A stretch of 64,000 nt of DNA from the NCBI GenBank assembly GCA_022478985.1, contig JAKSZP010006624.1, positions 62,001-126,000 on the forward strand. The letters run 5' to 3'. Shown here piece by piece: positions 34,930 through 47,744 of the stretch. The DNA comes from Massospora cicadina. Lineage: Eukaryota > Entomophthoromycota > Entomophthoromycetes > Entomophthorales > Entomophthoraceae. Position numbers and translations under genes: made by a program. The number at the start of each line of letters is the position of its first letter. The stretch's first letter is position 1. The notes under the pieces are model-generated. The model saw only the letters and a program-made list of their open reading frames with translations, ran no database searches and was not told the origin of the DNA.

Positions 34930-37900
34930 CAGCTATGGAGCAGGTGTGTAGGAAAGGGTCCGTTTAAGGGACCAGAGTGGGAACCACGATTCTATGAGCG
35001 CCTGTTGCCTTGGCCTCATATATCCATAGAGCCAGGCTTGGAAGTGCTCCATTAAGTGAACGTGGAACCTGTTGATAACCCCATGGATGGTTGGGACCGT
35101 GCCCTTGAACGCATCTAAGGCAATTTTGTGGATTGTCCACATTGCAATGGGATCATTAGGGAGAGGAGGGTATATGGGATTGATGGTTCGAGATGGAGCG
35201 CGAGGAGGCTCTTTGAGATAGATAATTCCTGCTCGTCTTAGATCTTAAGCAGGCGCGCAACTTCCCGACATATGGCTTTGGTTGGGGGGAATGTTTCTAA
35301 GCGGTGATGTAGGGAGCCCTCCCCTCCACATACTGCGCAGGTTGCTTGGAGGGAATTGGAGCGGTCCGCCATCCTATAGGTCCTTCTCAGGCAGCGCCAG
35401 GCGTTTACTCTTACCCTCAGCTGTAGGAGTGGGTGGTGCGTCATTCTCCACACTGCCTTCTATGTGGTTAAGTTGTAGAAAATGTCCAACGCATCTAGGT
35501 ATTCAATTATAACAATGATTTGGGCCATAGTAAGCATGTCTCTCTGGGGGTGGTTTTCTGGTTTACTTAATTTGAAGTGGGAGCTGGGTCTTCCCCTTCC
35601 CCTTCCCTGCACAGTGCCAGTGTTCTCTACGGTCCATCCCATGTGGCAGATGGCTTGGAGGATGCATTTGAAGTGAGGGGAGTTTTCATGCGGGCCCATT
35701 GCGGTGGGGCGTTTAGCAAGGTATGATAGTAGTCTGGGTGGGCTATGTGAGTTGGTTATTTTGAGCGCCTGCGCGAAGTTAGTTCTCACAGCCCTGGACC
35801 AGTGTTGCTACGGGAGATCTGAGGCAAGGACTTCCTTTATCCAGGTGCCCAGGATGCAGTTGGCGTGGCTCTCAAAATCTATTATTCCCATGCCTCCGCT
35901 GGAATGTGGGCCAAAGAGTGTTTCCATCCATATGAGTGGATGGGATCCAGGCCACAACCAACCCTGGATGAGCGCGCGGATTGACATTATTAAGGTGGAT
36001 GAGAAGGCGATCGCGTGGGCAGGGAACCATAGTATTGAGAGGATGAGTGAGTTAGCAACTGTTACTCGCCCCATCAGTCCTGGAGATCTTCCCTTGAGGG
36101 AGGCGACGCGTTTGGATACCTGCTGTAATAGATTGTTCTCCATTGTCTCATTGTCTATCCCCCTGTTTCCAGCCATATCCCAAGGTGGCGGACAGGGGTG
36201 GTGGTTGGAGATGATGCAAATGGTAGTATGAGTGTGTTTTTCCTTCGTATGGGGGTGTGAGGTTCAGGTGTTGTAGCCCAGTTGTTAGTGTACTTGCCTA
36301 AGAGAATTATTTCTGTTTTCCTTTTGTTAAACGATGCGTTGCTCACCATGGAGTATTCCTCTATGGTGCGTCCCAGCTGTCAGGCATCATTGTTGTTAGC
36401 TATACCTGCCACACAGTCATCCGCAAAGGCCAGTATCCTGACTGTTGGCTGGCCTTGTGCAGTTATGCCCATGAGGCGTGAGTCAGTTACGCGAAGGAGT
36501 GGATCGAAACTGAAATTATACAGCAGTGTGCTGAGGGGGTCCCCTTGTTTGAGCCCTCTGTGTGGTGTGAACCTGTTAGTTAGGAAGCCAGGGCTGCATG
36601 AAGCCATAGTTGCAGATTCTGTAAGGAGCATCGCCCAGTTTATGAATCTGGGTTGGAGTTTGAAAGCGTGTAGGCATTCCTTTAGGTATGGCCAACTAAC
36701 GCGGTCATACGCCTTTTCCTGGTCTAAGAAGATCAGGACTCCAGTTGCTTTAGACTTACATATGTTTGCAACAGGGTGTATGTTGTTCCAGATTGAGCGC
36801 CCTAGTATAAACCCAAACTGGTTGGGTGACAGGACGTTAGAGGCTATTGTGCCTAATCTGACTGCTAAAATTTTTTTTAGAATTTTTGTATCAGTATTAG
36901 AAAGTGCGATTGGACGCCAGTTGGCCAGGTCCGATTTGTCACCCTTTTTATACAGGGTTATGACATATGATTCATGGCCACCAGGTAGGAGGCGCGTTTC
37001 CAGCAAGCACTGGTTCATAGATGCCAAGAGGAGGGGGGCAATTTGCTTAAAATATTTACTATAAAATTTTGTAAGGTATCCCATCAGGCCCTGGGAATTT
37101 TATACGTGATGCACCGCGGATTGTATCCCAAAGCTCCTCCTATGTTATTAGATTTAGTATTGTAGTCTGGCAGTGTGCTTTGTATTCCAGCGGTATGTAT
37201 AAATTCTGTGATTTTTTGTGGGTCTGTCAGCATATTGTAGTATAGTTCAGTGTAGTAACGGTGTACTTCCACCTTGGCCTCCTCAGGGTCAGTTGCCACA
37301 GTGCCATTGGCCTTGCGGACCTGTGTGCACATGGGCTGGTTGCCACAGGAGTGGAATTGGTGGAAGAAGTATGTATAGCATATTTCGCCTTCCTTTATGA
37401 ACTTACCTTTGTTTGGTACTTTGATTCTGTGTTGGTGCTCAAAGATGAGGGTATTTAGGTGGGCGGATATTTCCGCCCATTTGCGCCCCCAGTTGGGGCT
37501 ATAACCATATCTGAGGTGTTGAGCTCAAGGTGGTCTAGTTCGCCAAGATACACCTAATTGTAGCTGTGTCAGTGGTGTACTTATGTGATGCAAGATGTCA
37601 AGTTTTGTTGATTAGTTCAGCTTTAAAATTTGCCCAGGTTTTGATGGGATCCGAAGTGAATGGGGCTGTGAATTTTGGTTCATGGCTTCATGTTCTACCA
37701 AGTCAGATATTTTGGGCAATTTTATGTTTTCTGGGTGTAGCTTCCTCCAAGGCGAAGCCTGTGTGTGGATTCAGGTTGGCGAGAGTTGCACCAAGATGAG
37801 TCGGTGGTCAGAAAAATTGATTTTTTTGTTTTGAAATTGGAGATGTTTGATCAGTGGGATTGCGGAATGAGGATGTGATTGAAGTGGCTCATTGATATGA

Positions 37901-38480
37901 GCGCTCCCTTGCATATGTTGGGCCATGTCATGTGGGGAAGGAGTGGTGATTTGAGGGGGAGGGCATCCTGTAGGCCAAGGGATGCCTTCATTGCGCGGAA
38001 TTTGATGTGCCCTGGTGGGTATCCCCTGGGGTTAGGCAATCAGTCCGTGTCAGGGTTATCCCAGCAGTTAAAGTCGCCCAACAGGATGGTATCAGGTGGG
38101 AGGGTGAGTGTCAAGAGGGTTTTGAGAAATTGTTCTCTCTCAGCTGCGGTGCATGGTACATAGATACATGCTATTGAGATTGTTTCATCTTGGCATGTGA
38201 TCGTTGCTACCATGATGCAGCCATGAAGGTATGATGAGGAGTTTGTATTTTTAATTTTTTGTTATTTTGGACGATCACCCCACAGTGAGACATCCACACC
38301 GATTGGGATGGTGAGACCCTGGCTGACCAGAATCCTTCTTCCCCCTGTAGACAGTGGGTTTCTTGGATGGCCAAGATGTCTACAAGGGGTTAAGCAGGAA
38401 GTCCAGCTTTTTGTCTTGAGACGTTTGAGCCCTGGCTCCCGCAATGCTTAGCGTCCCAATTGATAGTGAGGTGCCCAAAG
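34930..38480 (-). pseudogene. LINE B1 ORF2 (APE endonuclease, RT, zf-RVT)
   Basis: Read downward from 38480. Endonuclease: TLSIAGARAQTSQDKK, DILAIQETH, GDFNCW near 38075, FSDHRLI near 37805. RT: a 234-codon open frame (37084-36380) contains LANWRPIALSNTDTKILKK, QFGFILGRSIW, FLDQEKAYDRVSW, LKQGDPLSTLLYNFSFDPLL and an intact FADD at 36416-36427. This is the best-preserved polymerase core here. C-terminus: HLGIWLETGG, then a zinc motif near 35340 (CAVCGGEG, H, with the last Cys changed to Phe). The 260-codon ORF on the opposite strand is its shadow. Few breaks compared with A1. Confidence 0.9.
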
Positions 38481-38929
38481 CGCCTCAGGAGTGGTTGGGA
38501 GGGCCCTCTGGCCATAACCCACCACAGCTCATTTTGGCCATGCTCCATGTCTGTACTCCAACCTCTCAGTGTCAATGTCAGATCCCTTGTTCTGACCCAA
38601 TTTTCATGGAAATTGCAGTTTTTGAAAATTTGCATTATCTTTTCCCGCACGTGTCTCATGGTGGTTCTATGCGGGGTGCTGATTGGATTCTGTGATTTTG
38701 GGGTTCAAATTTGGTTAATTGGGCACCGCATTTTCACCCATATTGCAGCTGAATTGTTCCTCAAAGTGCACATGATTGATGTCGCTTGGTGACTCAGTCA
38801 AATTGCTGTTAAAATTTTCAACCTGGGCATATTGTTCTGATTGGTTGGCTCGGTGTATATCCACTATGTCCTCTTAAATTTGGACGGGGTCAATGGATGA
38901 CTCCGCATGCGCCACCTCCTCAGCCGCTG

Positions 38930-39937
38930 CTCAATTGCAAACTTTTTGTGCCGTTTTGCGTTTTTTATGTGTAACTGGGTCCAAGATGGAGTAATGCCTA
39001 TCCTCACCCCAGCAGAATGGGTGGTGGCCATCGGTCATTCTGGCGAAGTTTTTGTTAGTTTCATCCATGGCTTCCTCACAGTAATCTGCTTCCATTAAGC
39101 CTTCCTTCACGGGGCATGCATGTTCCTTGTGTCCCAATGAACTGCAGTGGTTGCATATAGGCAGTGCGTGTTCCGGTGTGATTCAGAATGTGGATGACTG
39201 TCCCCCATATGCAAAGTGAAACTTTGCTAAGCGGGGGATTCTTGATAGGTCATATTACTTCAGGGAGTGGGTTGATTACAGCGATAGCTTTGCCTGTGCA
39301 CAGGGTTGGCATCAGGCTAAATCGTTATATTTTAATTTGCACAATTTCTCCATAGGCTACAAGTCCTTTGTGGAGCTCCTCCTTGATTACCTTACAGGGA
39401 AGGTTGGTAGGGAGCGAGTCAAAGGAGATGAACAAATTTTTCGCTTTGTTCCATCTGGTGCGTGCAGTGTTCACTATTCTTTTGCCCTCGGAAAGGTCAA
39501 TTTTGATGCAGACTTTTGTGGTGGCATCTGCTTCTTCAGCTGTTTCGAAACCTATATCAATCCAGCCATGGCCCACGTTGTTGGTGGTGACAAATACCGC
39601 TTGGGGGAAAAGGGAGGGCTTTGCCTCACATGTTTTATCCCACAAGGTTGAGGACTCATCCCCAAGGATGAGTCAAAGCCCGTGTTCCACCTTTGATAGG
39701 GGTTGGTTATATTGGATGTCCATGTATTGGTCTTGTTTTGTAGCAAATACCATAATTCCTGGATGGTGTCTGAGTTTGTGGTTTCTTGGCGGCTTGGGTT
39801 CCTGGTCCCCCTCCAGGGAGTTTCTTGCCCTTGGGTGCACCATTTTGCGCACCTCTTGATGCTACGCTCGCCCAGGTTGTATTAGATTTATTAAAATCGC
39901 CCATCTCTCCTGTGTGATTATCAAAATTGCTGTTCAA
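38930..39937 (-). pseudogene. LINE B1 ORF1 (RRM-like + CCHC protein)
   Basis: Starts at ATG 39937 with a polar, disordered N-terminus (a TWASVASRGAQNGAPKGKK-like stretch), which the A copies do not show. A frameshift follows near 39700. The frame 39645-39325 holds NVGHGWIDIGFETAEEAD and LFISFDSLPTNLP (RRM-like region). The knuckle at 39114-39155 reads CNHCSSLGHKEHAC with intact ligands. About 330 codons in total. Confidence 0.85.
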
Positions 39938-39982
39938 ATCAAATCATAGTAACTAAAGTGATTGTTATGGGAAAGAAAAACT

Positions 39983-39999
39983 TGAGGCTTTAGTATATA
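39983..39999. repeat. right TSD of LINE B1
   Basis: TGAGGCTTTAGTATATA, exact copy of 34738-34754. Confidence 0.95.
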
Positions 40000-40316
40000 A
40001 GAGCCACCAGAGATTTCCAATCTCAGAAGCTTGGCTTGCTACTTTGGCAGACAGGGAGACAAATATGCTGTACAATAAGATCAAAGTGAGGTCCTCATCA
40101 AGCAAATCCATAACCACAGCCATCCTATTCCTTGAGCTACTTTTATCAGCTGTTGTCCAAGGGCACTAATTTAAACTTCATAGTTTCAATCAAGTTATTT
40201 GTTTACTAGTCAAGCGCATTTTCTCCTCCATCTTGGTAGGTCTATGGTAGCTGGGCTTATTTTTGTAAAGATATATCTTCACCAGGTAGCCTTGGATGGG
40301 TCCTGGCAAAAAGCAC
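40000..40316 (-). other. G0 leader / start of gag
   Basis: Lies between B1 and the 5' LTR of G0, where the untranslated leader and gag start belong. A PBS candidate next to the LTR (GTGCTTTTTGCC in element sense) lacks the leading TG of the TGGTGC seen in the other elements, so it is weak. No open frame of note. Confidence 0.35.
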
Positions 40317-40853
40317 TGCATTATTTTTTTATTTAATTTAAAGGACAAGCCCTTTGAAGGCTACGCAATTATTAGTTGATGAAGTCCACAAAATCTCCTA
40401 GTATACTTTTGTCTTTAAGTAAACTCCTGACATAAAAGTGACTTCCAGAAAATCAAATCTCTGCTAACAGGCAGGCGAAATCTCTATTAAAATTAGTTAA
40501 ACCTGTTAACAAAATAGAGAATGCCTTTATTAGAGTTTTGGATATTTATAAATTAAATCAAAGTTTGGATTGAGTAGGATATGGCGATTCCTAAAAAGTG
40601 GCAGCAGAATACAGAGGATTCCAGAAGATGCGTTTTTCATAATCAAATTAGCAACTTTAGGTGATCCCTTACTGACAAGAACTTTATTAAGTGTTTCAGT
40701 AGATTCTAGATGGAGTTGTGCCTTCTTCTGCTTGTCTGGTTCATCACTTTCAGGGATTTGGGAGGATTCTGTAGACAGACCTCCCCAACCAGAATTCCAT
40801 TACCCGCCATTTAAATCTCATTTGAACTAGAATGACTCCAACCATTCCCTACA
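40317..40853 (-). repeat. 5' LTR of G0
   Basis: Pairs with 22068-22617. It begins TGTAGGGAATGG in element sense and ends in CA at 40317-40318. Divergence between the two copies is heavy. Confidence 0.75.
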
Positions 40854-42412
40854 ATAGTCTATAGGCATTATACTAGGTGATTAAATGATTTACTGTGTTA
40901 ATATTTTTAACGATATAAACATTTTTATATGTTTAACAAGCATTGCAACACTTGTGTGAAAATTATCATCATTTCATCAAGGCTGATATTAATTAAATCC
41001 GGTATAATGTATATTCTTTTAAAGAATCACTACATCTGGGGTTTATCCATGACAAGCAGGATTTACAGCCTTACAGCCAAATAAGTTACAATGGAAGAAT
41101 GACGCAGCCAAGTAGCAAGTGTGACTTTGATTGTTTTTGCTATGATCAGCTACTACAGACATTTTGTCAAGAATTTTAGTAATTTAGGTTAGCAATTATC
41201 TCATCTCTTTATAATTCCATATAATTTAAGTGGACGGCGAACTGATGGTTGGATTCTAAAAAACCGAGGCTTCTCTGCACTAAAATGCTAATACTCAAGT
41301 ATCAAAATTTGATAGGATGTTTATTATCTAAATAAATGTCTCCCTAACCGCTGTAGGAGCAGTCTTATCAAAAATTGACATTGAGGTAGTTGAGAGCCTA
41401 TTGGCCTATTGTAGCTGGAAGTTGGATTGCATTAAAGGAATTACACAGCAATTGGGAAGGAGTAATTGGTGGTCATCTATGTCTCTAAATAGATCTGGGT
41501 TTATGTCCATAGAGTACGCTTCAAATTTTTTAGCAACCACGCGTTGATTTAAAGGTTACAAATTCTGAAGGAGCTGGAAGATTGGATTTCCCATTGGGTT
41601 TTGAATTTAAAGCTTATATTTCAGAACTTCAGCACCACCCCAGTATAAAACACTAAAATGCCAATTGTTTATCTTAACTTCCCACAATGAACATGTCAGC
41701 TGGTATGGCTGAAGATATATTTTATAAAAACTTATCCAAAAATATTAAATTGACCAGAGGAGGAGGAGTGGTAGCTTAGCAAGGTGGTTCCTGCTCCACT
41801 CTGGGTTTGGTTTTAATTTAAATTTTTAAAATCAACATAGACTTAAAAAACTCAGCGTGGTATATTTTGTCCAAGATCAAACCGCCTCATTTACTTTTAA
41901 ATTAACCAGAGGAGGTTCAACTCTCCTTGGAGAAATGAAGAAGATCACTATTGTCAAGAATATTATGCATTTAAAAATTACTGATGAGCGGCATTAAAAT
42001 AAGCGGCCAATAGTCCAAACAGATATTATATTTGGGCTTATGTGAAGACATGGCATGCTATTTTAAGAAATTTCTTAACAATTGAAGCAACAATATTATT
42101 GGAAATAATGCATTTCTTATTATTGAGATGCTTAGTTGTTGTAAAGACTGTCATTAAGAAGCCTTTTCACCAGAAGGTAACCTCTTATCAAATAATGCTA
42201 CTTTTCTCTGCTACATTAGAGCAGAAGATTAGATTCCTTATTTTCTCATTGGTGTCCTGTTTAAAGACTAAGATTCCTTAAGATAACACTCTGTGGTATA
42301 ATGGCTCCTAAAAGGCAATGACTATGCACTTTTGTGTTCATCAGGGCCCATAATTATCAATTATCAATTATCTATGGTCACAACCACTAATGAGATTTTG
42401 AAGTTAAACTCA
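40854..42412 (+). pseudogene. G3: gypsy RT second half and RNase H
   Basis: Continues the RT broken at 22067. It has an active-site block VNIFNDINIF near 40897-40926 with IFND at 40903-40914 instead of YxDD, then a HLGFIHDKQDLQPYS-like segment (family FLGxxISxxGxxPDP) and YYRHFVKNFSNL near 41150 (family YYRxFIxxFS). RNase H follows, with AVGAVLSKID near 41350 (family ALGAVLSQ). From 41700 to 42412 integrase should follow; one 79-codon ORF (42042-42281) is open but I cannot identify a motif. LINE B2 interrupts at 42413. Confidence 0.68.
42401..42412. repeat. left TSD of LINE B2
   Basis: AAGTTAAACTCA, repeated at 47785-47796. Confidence 0.85.
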
Positions 42413-42495
42413 AAAGCTTTTCTTTTCCATTACTATCACTTTTTAGTAACATGATTCTACGCAATTTCTTTGAGATTGACAATCAACCAGGAAAT

Positions 42496-43575
42496 ATGAG
42501 CAAATTTGTCCGCAACAACACCATTTGGGTGAAAGTGGACAGCACAAAGGCCCGAAGCCCTTCCAACCCACTGGGGAAAAACGCCCTGGCAGAATGTTGA
42601 CACACCCTCCCACCAAAAAGGGTGAGCACAGCGCCGCACCTGGAGTTTTGCAATTTCTGCAAAAAATGGGCGCATATACCAAAATAGAACACTCCCAACC
42701 CCTGTACTCCCTTGATCACAGCCTTAGAATTATGGTCAGCTATACTTCCCCAGAAAAGTGGGAAAAATTGGGGGAGGCCTTCTCTGCAAATTTCCCAAAC
42801 ACTGTCTCAGTAAATTATGAAAATTTACATAGAGGATGGGTGGACGTTGGGTTCATGTCTGTGGGGAAGCGGCAGAAGCAGTGAAAGTCATATTCTCTGT
42901 AAAAATTAACAATGAAGACCACCCATCCGCACAGTGCGCACATGATGGAACAAGGCAAACGACCTATTCATTGTATTTGACTGAATCCCAAGCACCGTGC
43001 ACCATGATATCCTTGCGGATGAGCTTTGTAAGGGCCTCAAAGGTTATGAGGTAATCAAACAGTTTGAATTAGAGAAATTCCCCTCCTTTCCCACCTGTGT
43101 ACAGGGAAGGCAATAGCCATTATAGAACCTGATCAGGACGTGGTAGAGGATATCACCCTTATTCCATGCATGGCGACCATCAACCTCCCGGATGGCAGCA
43201 TATCTTGACCCTTTCGCATCACACCAGAACACACCTCACCTATCTGCTAATTCTGCTCAGCTATAGGCCACAAAGACCACGCGTGCCCCATCAAGTGCAG
43301 GATTGAAGCACCGGAATTTTGTGAGGATAATATGGACGAAACAAGCCCAATTTTGGCAAAATTAAGGACTCCACTTTCGCCTTCCATTGGGGTGAAAGAG
43401 CTGATATCACTTTGGTTGAGCCCATTTCATGCAAGGACCGTCGTCATGCACAGAATGCCCGCAAGCAGGCTGCGAGTTCTGCCGAGACCCAAGCTCACAC
43501 CACGATTTCCCCAGAACAGATTCAGGCAGATGTCATGGCAGCGCAACGGAATAACCAATCAGATCCCCCACATAT
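42496..43575 (+). pseudogene. LINE B2 ORF1 (RRM-like + CCHC protein)
   Basis: A plausible start is ATG 42496 (MSKFVRNNTIW). The middle contains VSYTSPEKWEKLGEAFSANF and HRGWVDVGFMSV, the counterpart of GWLDLGF in the other LINEs. The knuckle at 43245-43286 has the spacing C-x2-C-x4-H-x4-C, but its second codon is TAA, so a stop lies inside it. The C-terminal tail is Ala/Gln/Arg-rich (ARKQAASSAETQ). Several frameshifts. About 360 codons originally. Confidence 0.78.
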
Positions 43576-44049
43576 AACCCAACACAACTAATAATGATGA
43601 ATTTTTTGGACACAACCAATCAAACACCTCCAACCATGCTAGAGAAAATCCACCATGCACCACTGTGGATCCTCCCAGCCAATCACGTGTGATCAGCGAT
43701 GATATGTTTCATGCGCACAATATGGAAGAACATTTCAGCCAATCACAATTTGACAACATTCATGCACAAAACTCAATCACCCCAACTCCTAGTTTCTGCC
43801 CATCAAACCCACAGGCAAGCGGCAGAAAATATTTTTGCTGATGGTCACAAGCCAACCCACGCCAGACCCAAACTCCATGGAGTAATCCGAGCCAGAAGAA
43901 ACCAAACAAAACCAGTACTATGACCGCTGACCAACACACTGGAACCAATCAGGCTAATCGACCCCATACTTTCAGTATGACCCACAATAAGGAACTGGGT
44001 GACCTCAGTGGGTCGCCCCAGCGTTCCTGATGTGCAGACTACCGCAATC

Positions 44050-47000
44050 ACCGTAGGGATGCTCAACATTGCGGGAGCCAAGGCCCCCACGTCCCAGACC
44101 AAAAAATGGCTTTCCTGAACAATATCCTCATGGACATCTTGGCCATCCAAGAACCCCACTGGTTACCGGGGGAGGAGGAGACATGGTCAACCATTCTCCT
44201 TCTGGCCAAATCCTTTTGGACGTACCACTGTTGGGTGGTAAACTGAACTAACTGTAATCCTCCAGTAAATATCTGAAGCACATCATCCCACCTGGAGGGG
44301 TGGCTGCTTCTAGTGGATCTCAAGTGGAATGGAGAAACTTTCGCTGTGGCATGTGTTTATGCCCCAAATGATCTGAACGACTGCCAAAAATTTTTCTCTG
44401 ATATCCTCTCAATCCCTCTCCCTGAGGCAACTTTTTTCGCGGGAGATTTCAACTGCTGACTTAAAACCATTACCAACCGCTGGCCCAAGTCTAAGGCTAT
44501 ACCCCGCGGCCACATGGAACTATGCATACTAAAGGCAACGCTGGGCCTATGCAACACCATTCCCAAACAAGCCCCCACCCTAGCCAACATGACGAGGCCC
44601 CACCACAACAATAACCAGCTGGTCTCAATGACCTGGATTGACCTGATGCTCGCCCTTATAGACTTCCGTCACCGGGTATCAGATTTTACAACAACAATTA
44701 TCCCTTTCTCTGACCACTGGATGGTCTCAATAGCAATATCATCCTCAGAAAAATACCAAAAGCCACCAACCTGGCACAGAGTTCATCCAAGCACCATCCA
44801 TCTTCCGGAGCTTAAACTTTGGATTGAGATGGTGCTAACAACACAGAAAGAAAGATGACCACCCAACGGGAACCCTATTGCTGAGTGGGAAATATTCAAG
44901 GCTTGAGCAACCAAGAAAGCCTGCCACCTGAACTCCAGAAAACAGCCACGATGTCCATGACAATCAACAATGCTATAAGACAGCTTCAGCACTTAGAAAA
45001 CAACACACCTTGTGAGGGATACAGCCCCCAATGGGGCCGCCTGTAGCTCCAGCTTTCTACACAAGCAAACTCCCTCTTTAGAAAACACCAGCATTACACT
45101 GAAGTATGCTACAAATGAAAATACATCCTATCTGGTGAAACTCACAAGGCCCAATTCTTCCGCAATTTTAAATTAATTTCAACTTTGGCGACTTGCACAC
45201 AGGTCCGTCAAGCAGATGACACACTGGCGTCCACAACATCTGAAATATCAGCCAAATTACACAGATTTTACACTGACCTGTACATGGCGGATTTCGCATC
45301 ACCCAGAGAAATTGGAAAATTTTTTATCATCTTCTAATATTGACACTATAGCTGATCAACCAGACCTTGTCGCACCCATCACTAAAGATGAACTATGGGA
45401 GGTAATAAGGTCAACTCCGCTCAACAAGTGCCTGGGCCTGATGGCCTACCATATGATTTCTTCAAAAAATATTTTGACTATATCGTACCAATACTACTGG
45501 CAACTATGAACAAATGCCTGGAGGACACAACCCTTCTACCTGGCGGCCAAGAAGCATATGTGGTCACACTCTTCAGAAAAGGAGACCAGGCAGACCTAAA
45601 AAACTGGCGTCCAATTGCTCTCACCAATACTGACACCAAAATACTAACTAAGATCTTAACTAATCTTCTGGGTTGCATTGCTCAGACAGCCCTCTCCTCC
45701 CATCAGTTTGGCTTCATCCCAAATCACTATATTTGGGATAACATCCACACAATTGCCAACATCTGCCAAGCCGACCCCACAAGAGCCCTTGCTTTCCTGG
45801 ACCAAAAGAAAGCATATGATTGAGTGCACTGGGGTTACCTAGAACAGTGTCTAAAGGCTTTCAACCTATCACCCCGTTTTATAAACTGGGCGCTCTCCTA
45901 ACGCGCTCAGCCAGGTTTGCAATTAGAGGCCCAGGTTTCCTAACTGACACCATCACCCCCAAAGGGGGCCTCAAACAAGGTGACCCTTATCCCCCTACTA
46001 TACATTTTACCCTTGACCCTCTCCTCCGCATTGTAAACTCAAAGCTCACTGGAATCAGGTTAAAGGGACAACTACCAACTAAAATGCTCGCCTTTGCTGA
46101 CGACTGCGTTGTTGAAATCTCAGGCAATAGGGATTCCAGGGCGATTGAGCGCATTATTCATCAGTATGAATCATTGATTAACTACATGCTGAACAAACAG
46201 AAAACAGAGGTTATTTATGAGCAAATTCAGTTTGAACTGGCCCTCACCCCTCCACCACACACACAAACCAACAACACATCCAACCACACAATGATCCAAG
46301 CCAGTAAAACCACTGTGTTTACCCTTTGCAAACCACCCCACCACCAAGTCCTCATGGGCATGCGTGGCTCAAAGCTGGTGGAAATGCACTTGACACCATC
46401 GAAACCAACATTTTGGACAACATCACAAAAAAGACATGTACGCGGAGGAGTAAAGCTAGTTTAACTGGAAGAGTTGTGTTAGCCAACTCCCTGATCTTGT
46501 CAAAGTTATGGTTTTCTGCTCACGCGGTTACCTTCTCCGCCAACTTTACCAACGCAGTCTACAAGCTCCTGCAGAACTGGCTATGGTCTGGTTACCGCGC
46601 ACTTGTCAGGCTGGAGACCATGTACGTACCATGGAAGAAGGGCGGTATGGGGCTGCTCAACTTCACGGAATGAGCAACGCAAATCCTTGGCTCATGGGTA
46701 GCTCTCACAGTCACCCAACCCACCATCCCCCACCGGGCTAAGCCCAAACAAACTTTGCAAGGGCAATACATCCAGGTCCCCTCCAACCCTGCAACTCTGA
46801 TGAAGTACCTTGCAACACATCCAACCACCACTGGACCGCACAACACCAACTGATATTTCAAACGCATCCTGTACAACCTAAGACAAGGGGATTTGAGCTT
46901 CTCCTATGAACAGCAATCCGAAGACATTCACCCCTCAAACTGGTTATGTGCAACTCCACAGGACGGTGACTAACGCGCCTTCCCCACTACCATCCTTTCC

Positions 47001-47600
47001 TCTATCCGGATTGACTACCTAGACTATTAAGACGTCCCATATGACTTGCACCCAAAAGCAGGGGACCTCGTCACCTGCCACTTTTATCCCCACAAGTGTG
47101 CTCCACAGTGTGGCGCTACATGCGCCTTACGTTTAGAGCAGCTGACCGCACTTTCTTAATGTTCAATACATGCGCCATCTACAGCGGACCCAACACACTA
47201 GCACACCGCCTGGAATAGTGCCCGCTGTCCGCGCATATCTGGTCCAACGTGATGCACTTGTTTCAACAATCACCAACAGCTGATTCCGACTATCCCGCGA
47301 TATCTTGGCACTCAACATGGCCTCGCCTATCCCCCAGACGCTAAGGCTCTAATTGTAAGTATTGCAATATGGTCCATTCACACATTTACCCTCGACGCAT
47401 TCAATGGGATCCTCCACAATTTTAACCAATCCATCTTCAGGTTCCACAGCCATTTGGCTGACCACTTCCAAGCCTGGCTGTTTGGATCTCTCCAACACAA
47501 ATGGAAGAAACGGATGGGCAACTGGATCCCAATCTGGTTCCTTCGTTATGACATTGAAAACCTCACAGTCTTCATAGGCGGTACACCCTACTAGCCCCTG
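44050..47600 (+). pseudogene. LINE B2 ORF2 (APE endonuclease, RT, zf-RVT)
   Basis: Endonuclease: GMLNIAGAKAPTSQ, DILAIQEPH, VYAPND, GDFNC (44441) followed by a stop, WIDLMLA and FSDHWMVS. RT: KCLGLMAYHM in one frame and QVPGPDGLPYDFFKKYFDY in the next, a 142-codon frame (45395-45823) with LKNWRPIALTNTDTKILTKI, QFGFIPN and FLDQKKAYD, then GLKQGDP and an intact FADD at 46093-46104. The C-terminal zinc motif near 47160-47225 has lost its second Cys (CAIY). Frame breaks are frequent after the palm. Confidence 0.87.
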
Positions 47601-47744
47601 AGCTGCCATGTCGCTTAAGTTCTAGTCATCCACCACCCGTGGCTCCTAGCCACACCCAAGTGTGCCAAGTTGTATCTTTTAAGTTCCATTTGTTTTTCGC
47701 TCTCTTCCCTCTTCTTTTTTCCGTTTTCCTCTTCCCTACATATC

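Larger units (their letters stand above)
34755..39982 (-). mobile_element. LINE B1, complete
   Basis: A 5,228-base minus-strand LINE bounded by a perfect 17-bp TSD, the longest and cleanest in the window, which suggests a relatively recent insertion. It begins at 39982 with AGTTTTTCTTTCCC and ends after the 3' hairpin at 34770-34797. It has ORF1, a spacer and ORF2. Protein similarity places it in the same clade as the A copies but clearly in a different family, and its 3' end is the one shared by the half-LINEs. Confidence 0.95.
22068..40853 (-). mobile_element. G0: gypsy element, itself multiply interrupted
   Basis: A minus-strand Ty3/gypsy element with two alignable ~540-base LTRs at its ends. 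From right to left: LTR, leader, gag (33572-34737), protease/RT/RNase H/integrase (25918-22700) and LTR. It is interrupted by LINE B1 (34755-39982) and gypsy G1 (25919-33557). Removing these leaves about 5.9 kb, a normal gypsy length and close to G2. It sits inside the RT of G3. No matching 5-bp TSD is visible at its ends. Confidence 0.78.

Noticed and set aside
36282..37064. 260-codon plus-strand ORF, the longest in the window
   Set aside because: It is exactly antisense to the LINE B1 RT core, whose motifs are on the minus strand. No domain is visible in the plus reading.
22063..40858. 5-bp TSD of G0
   Set aside because: ACGGG on the left and ATAGT on the right do not match; G0 boundaries rest on LTR pairing and on the split RT instead.
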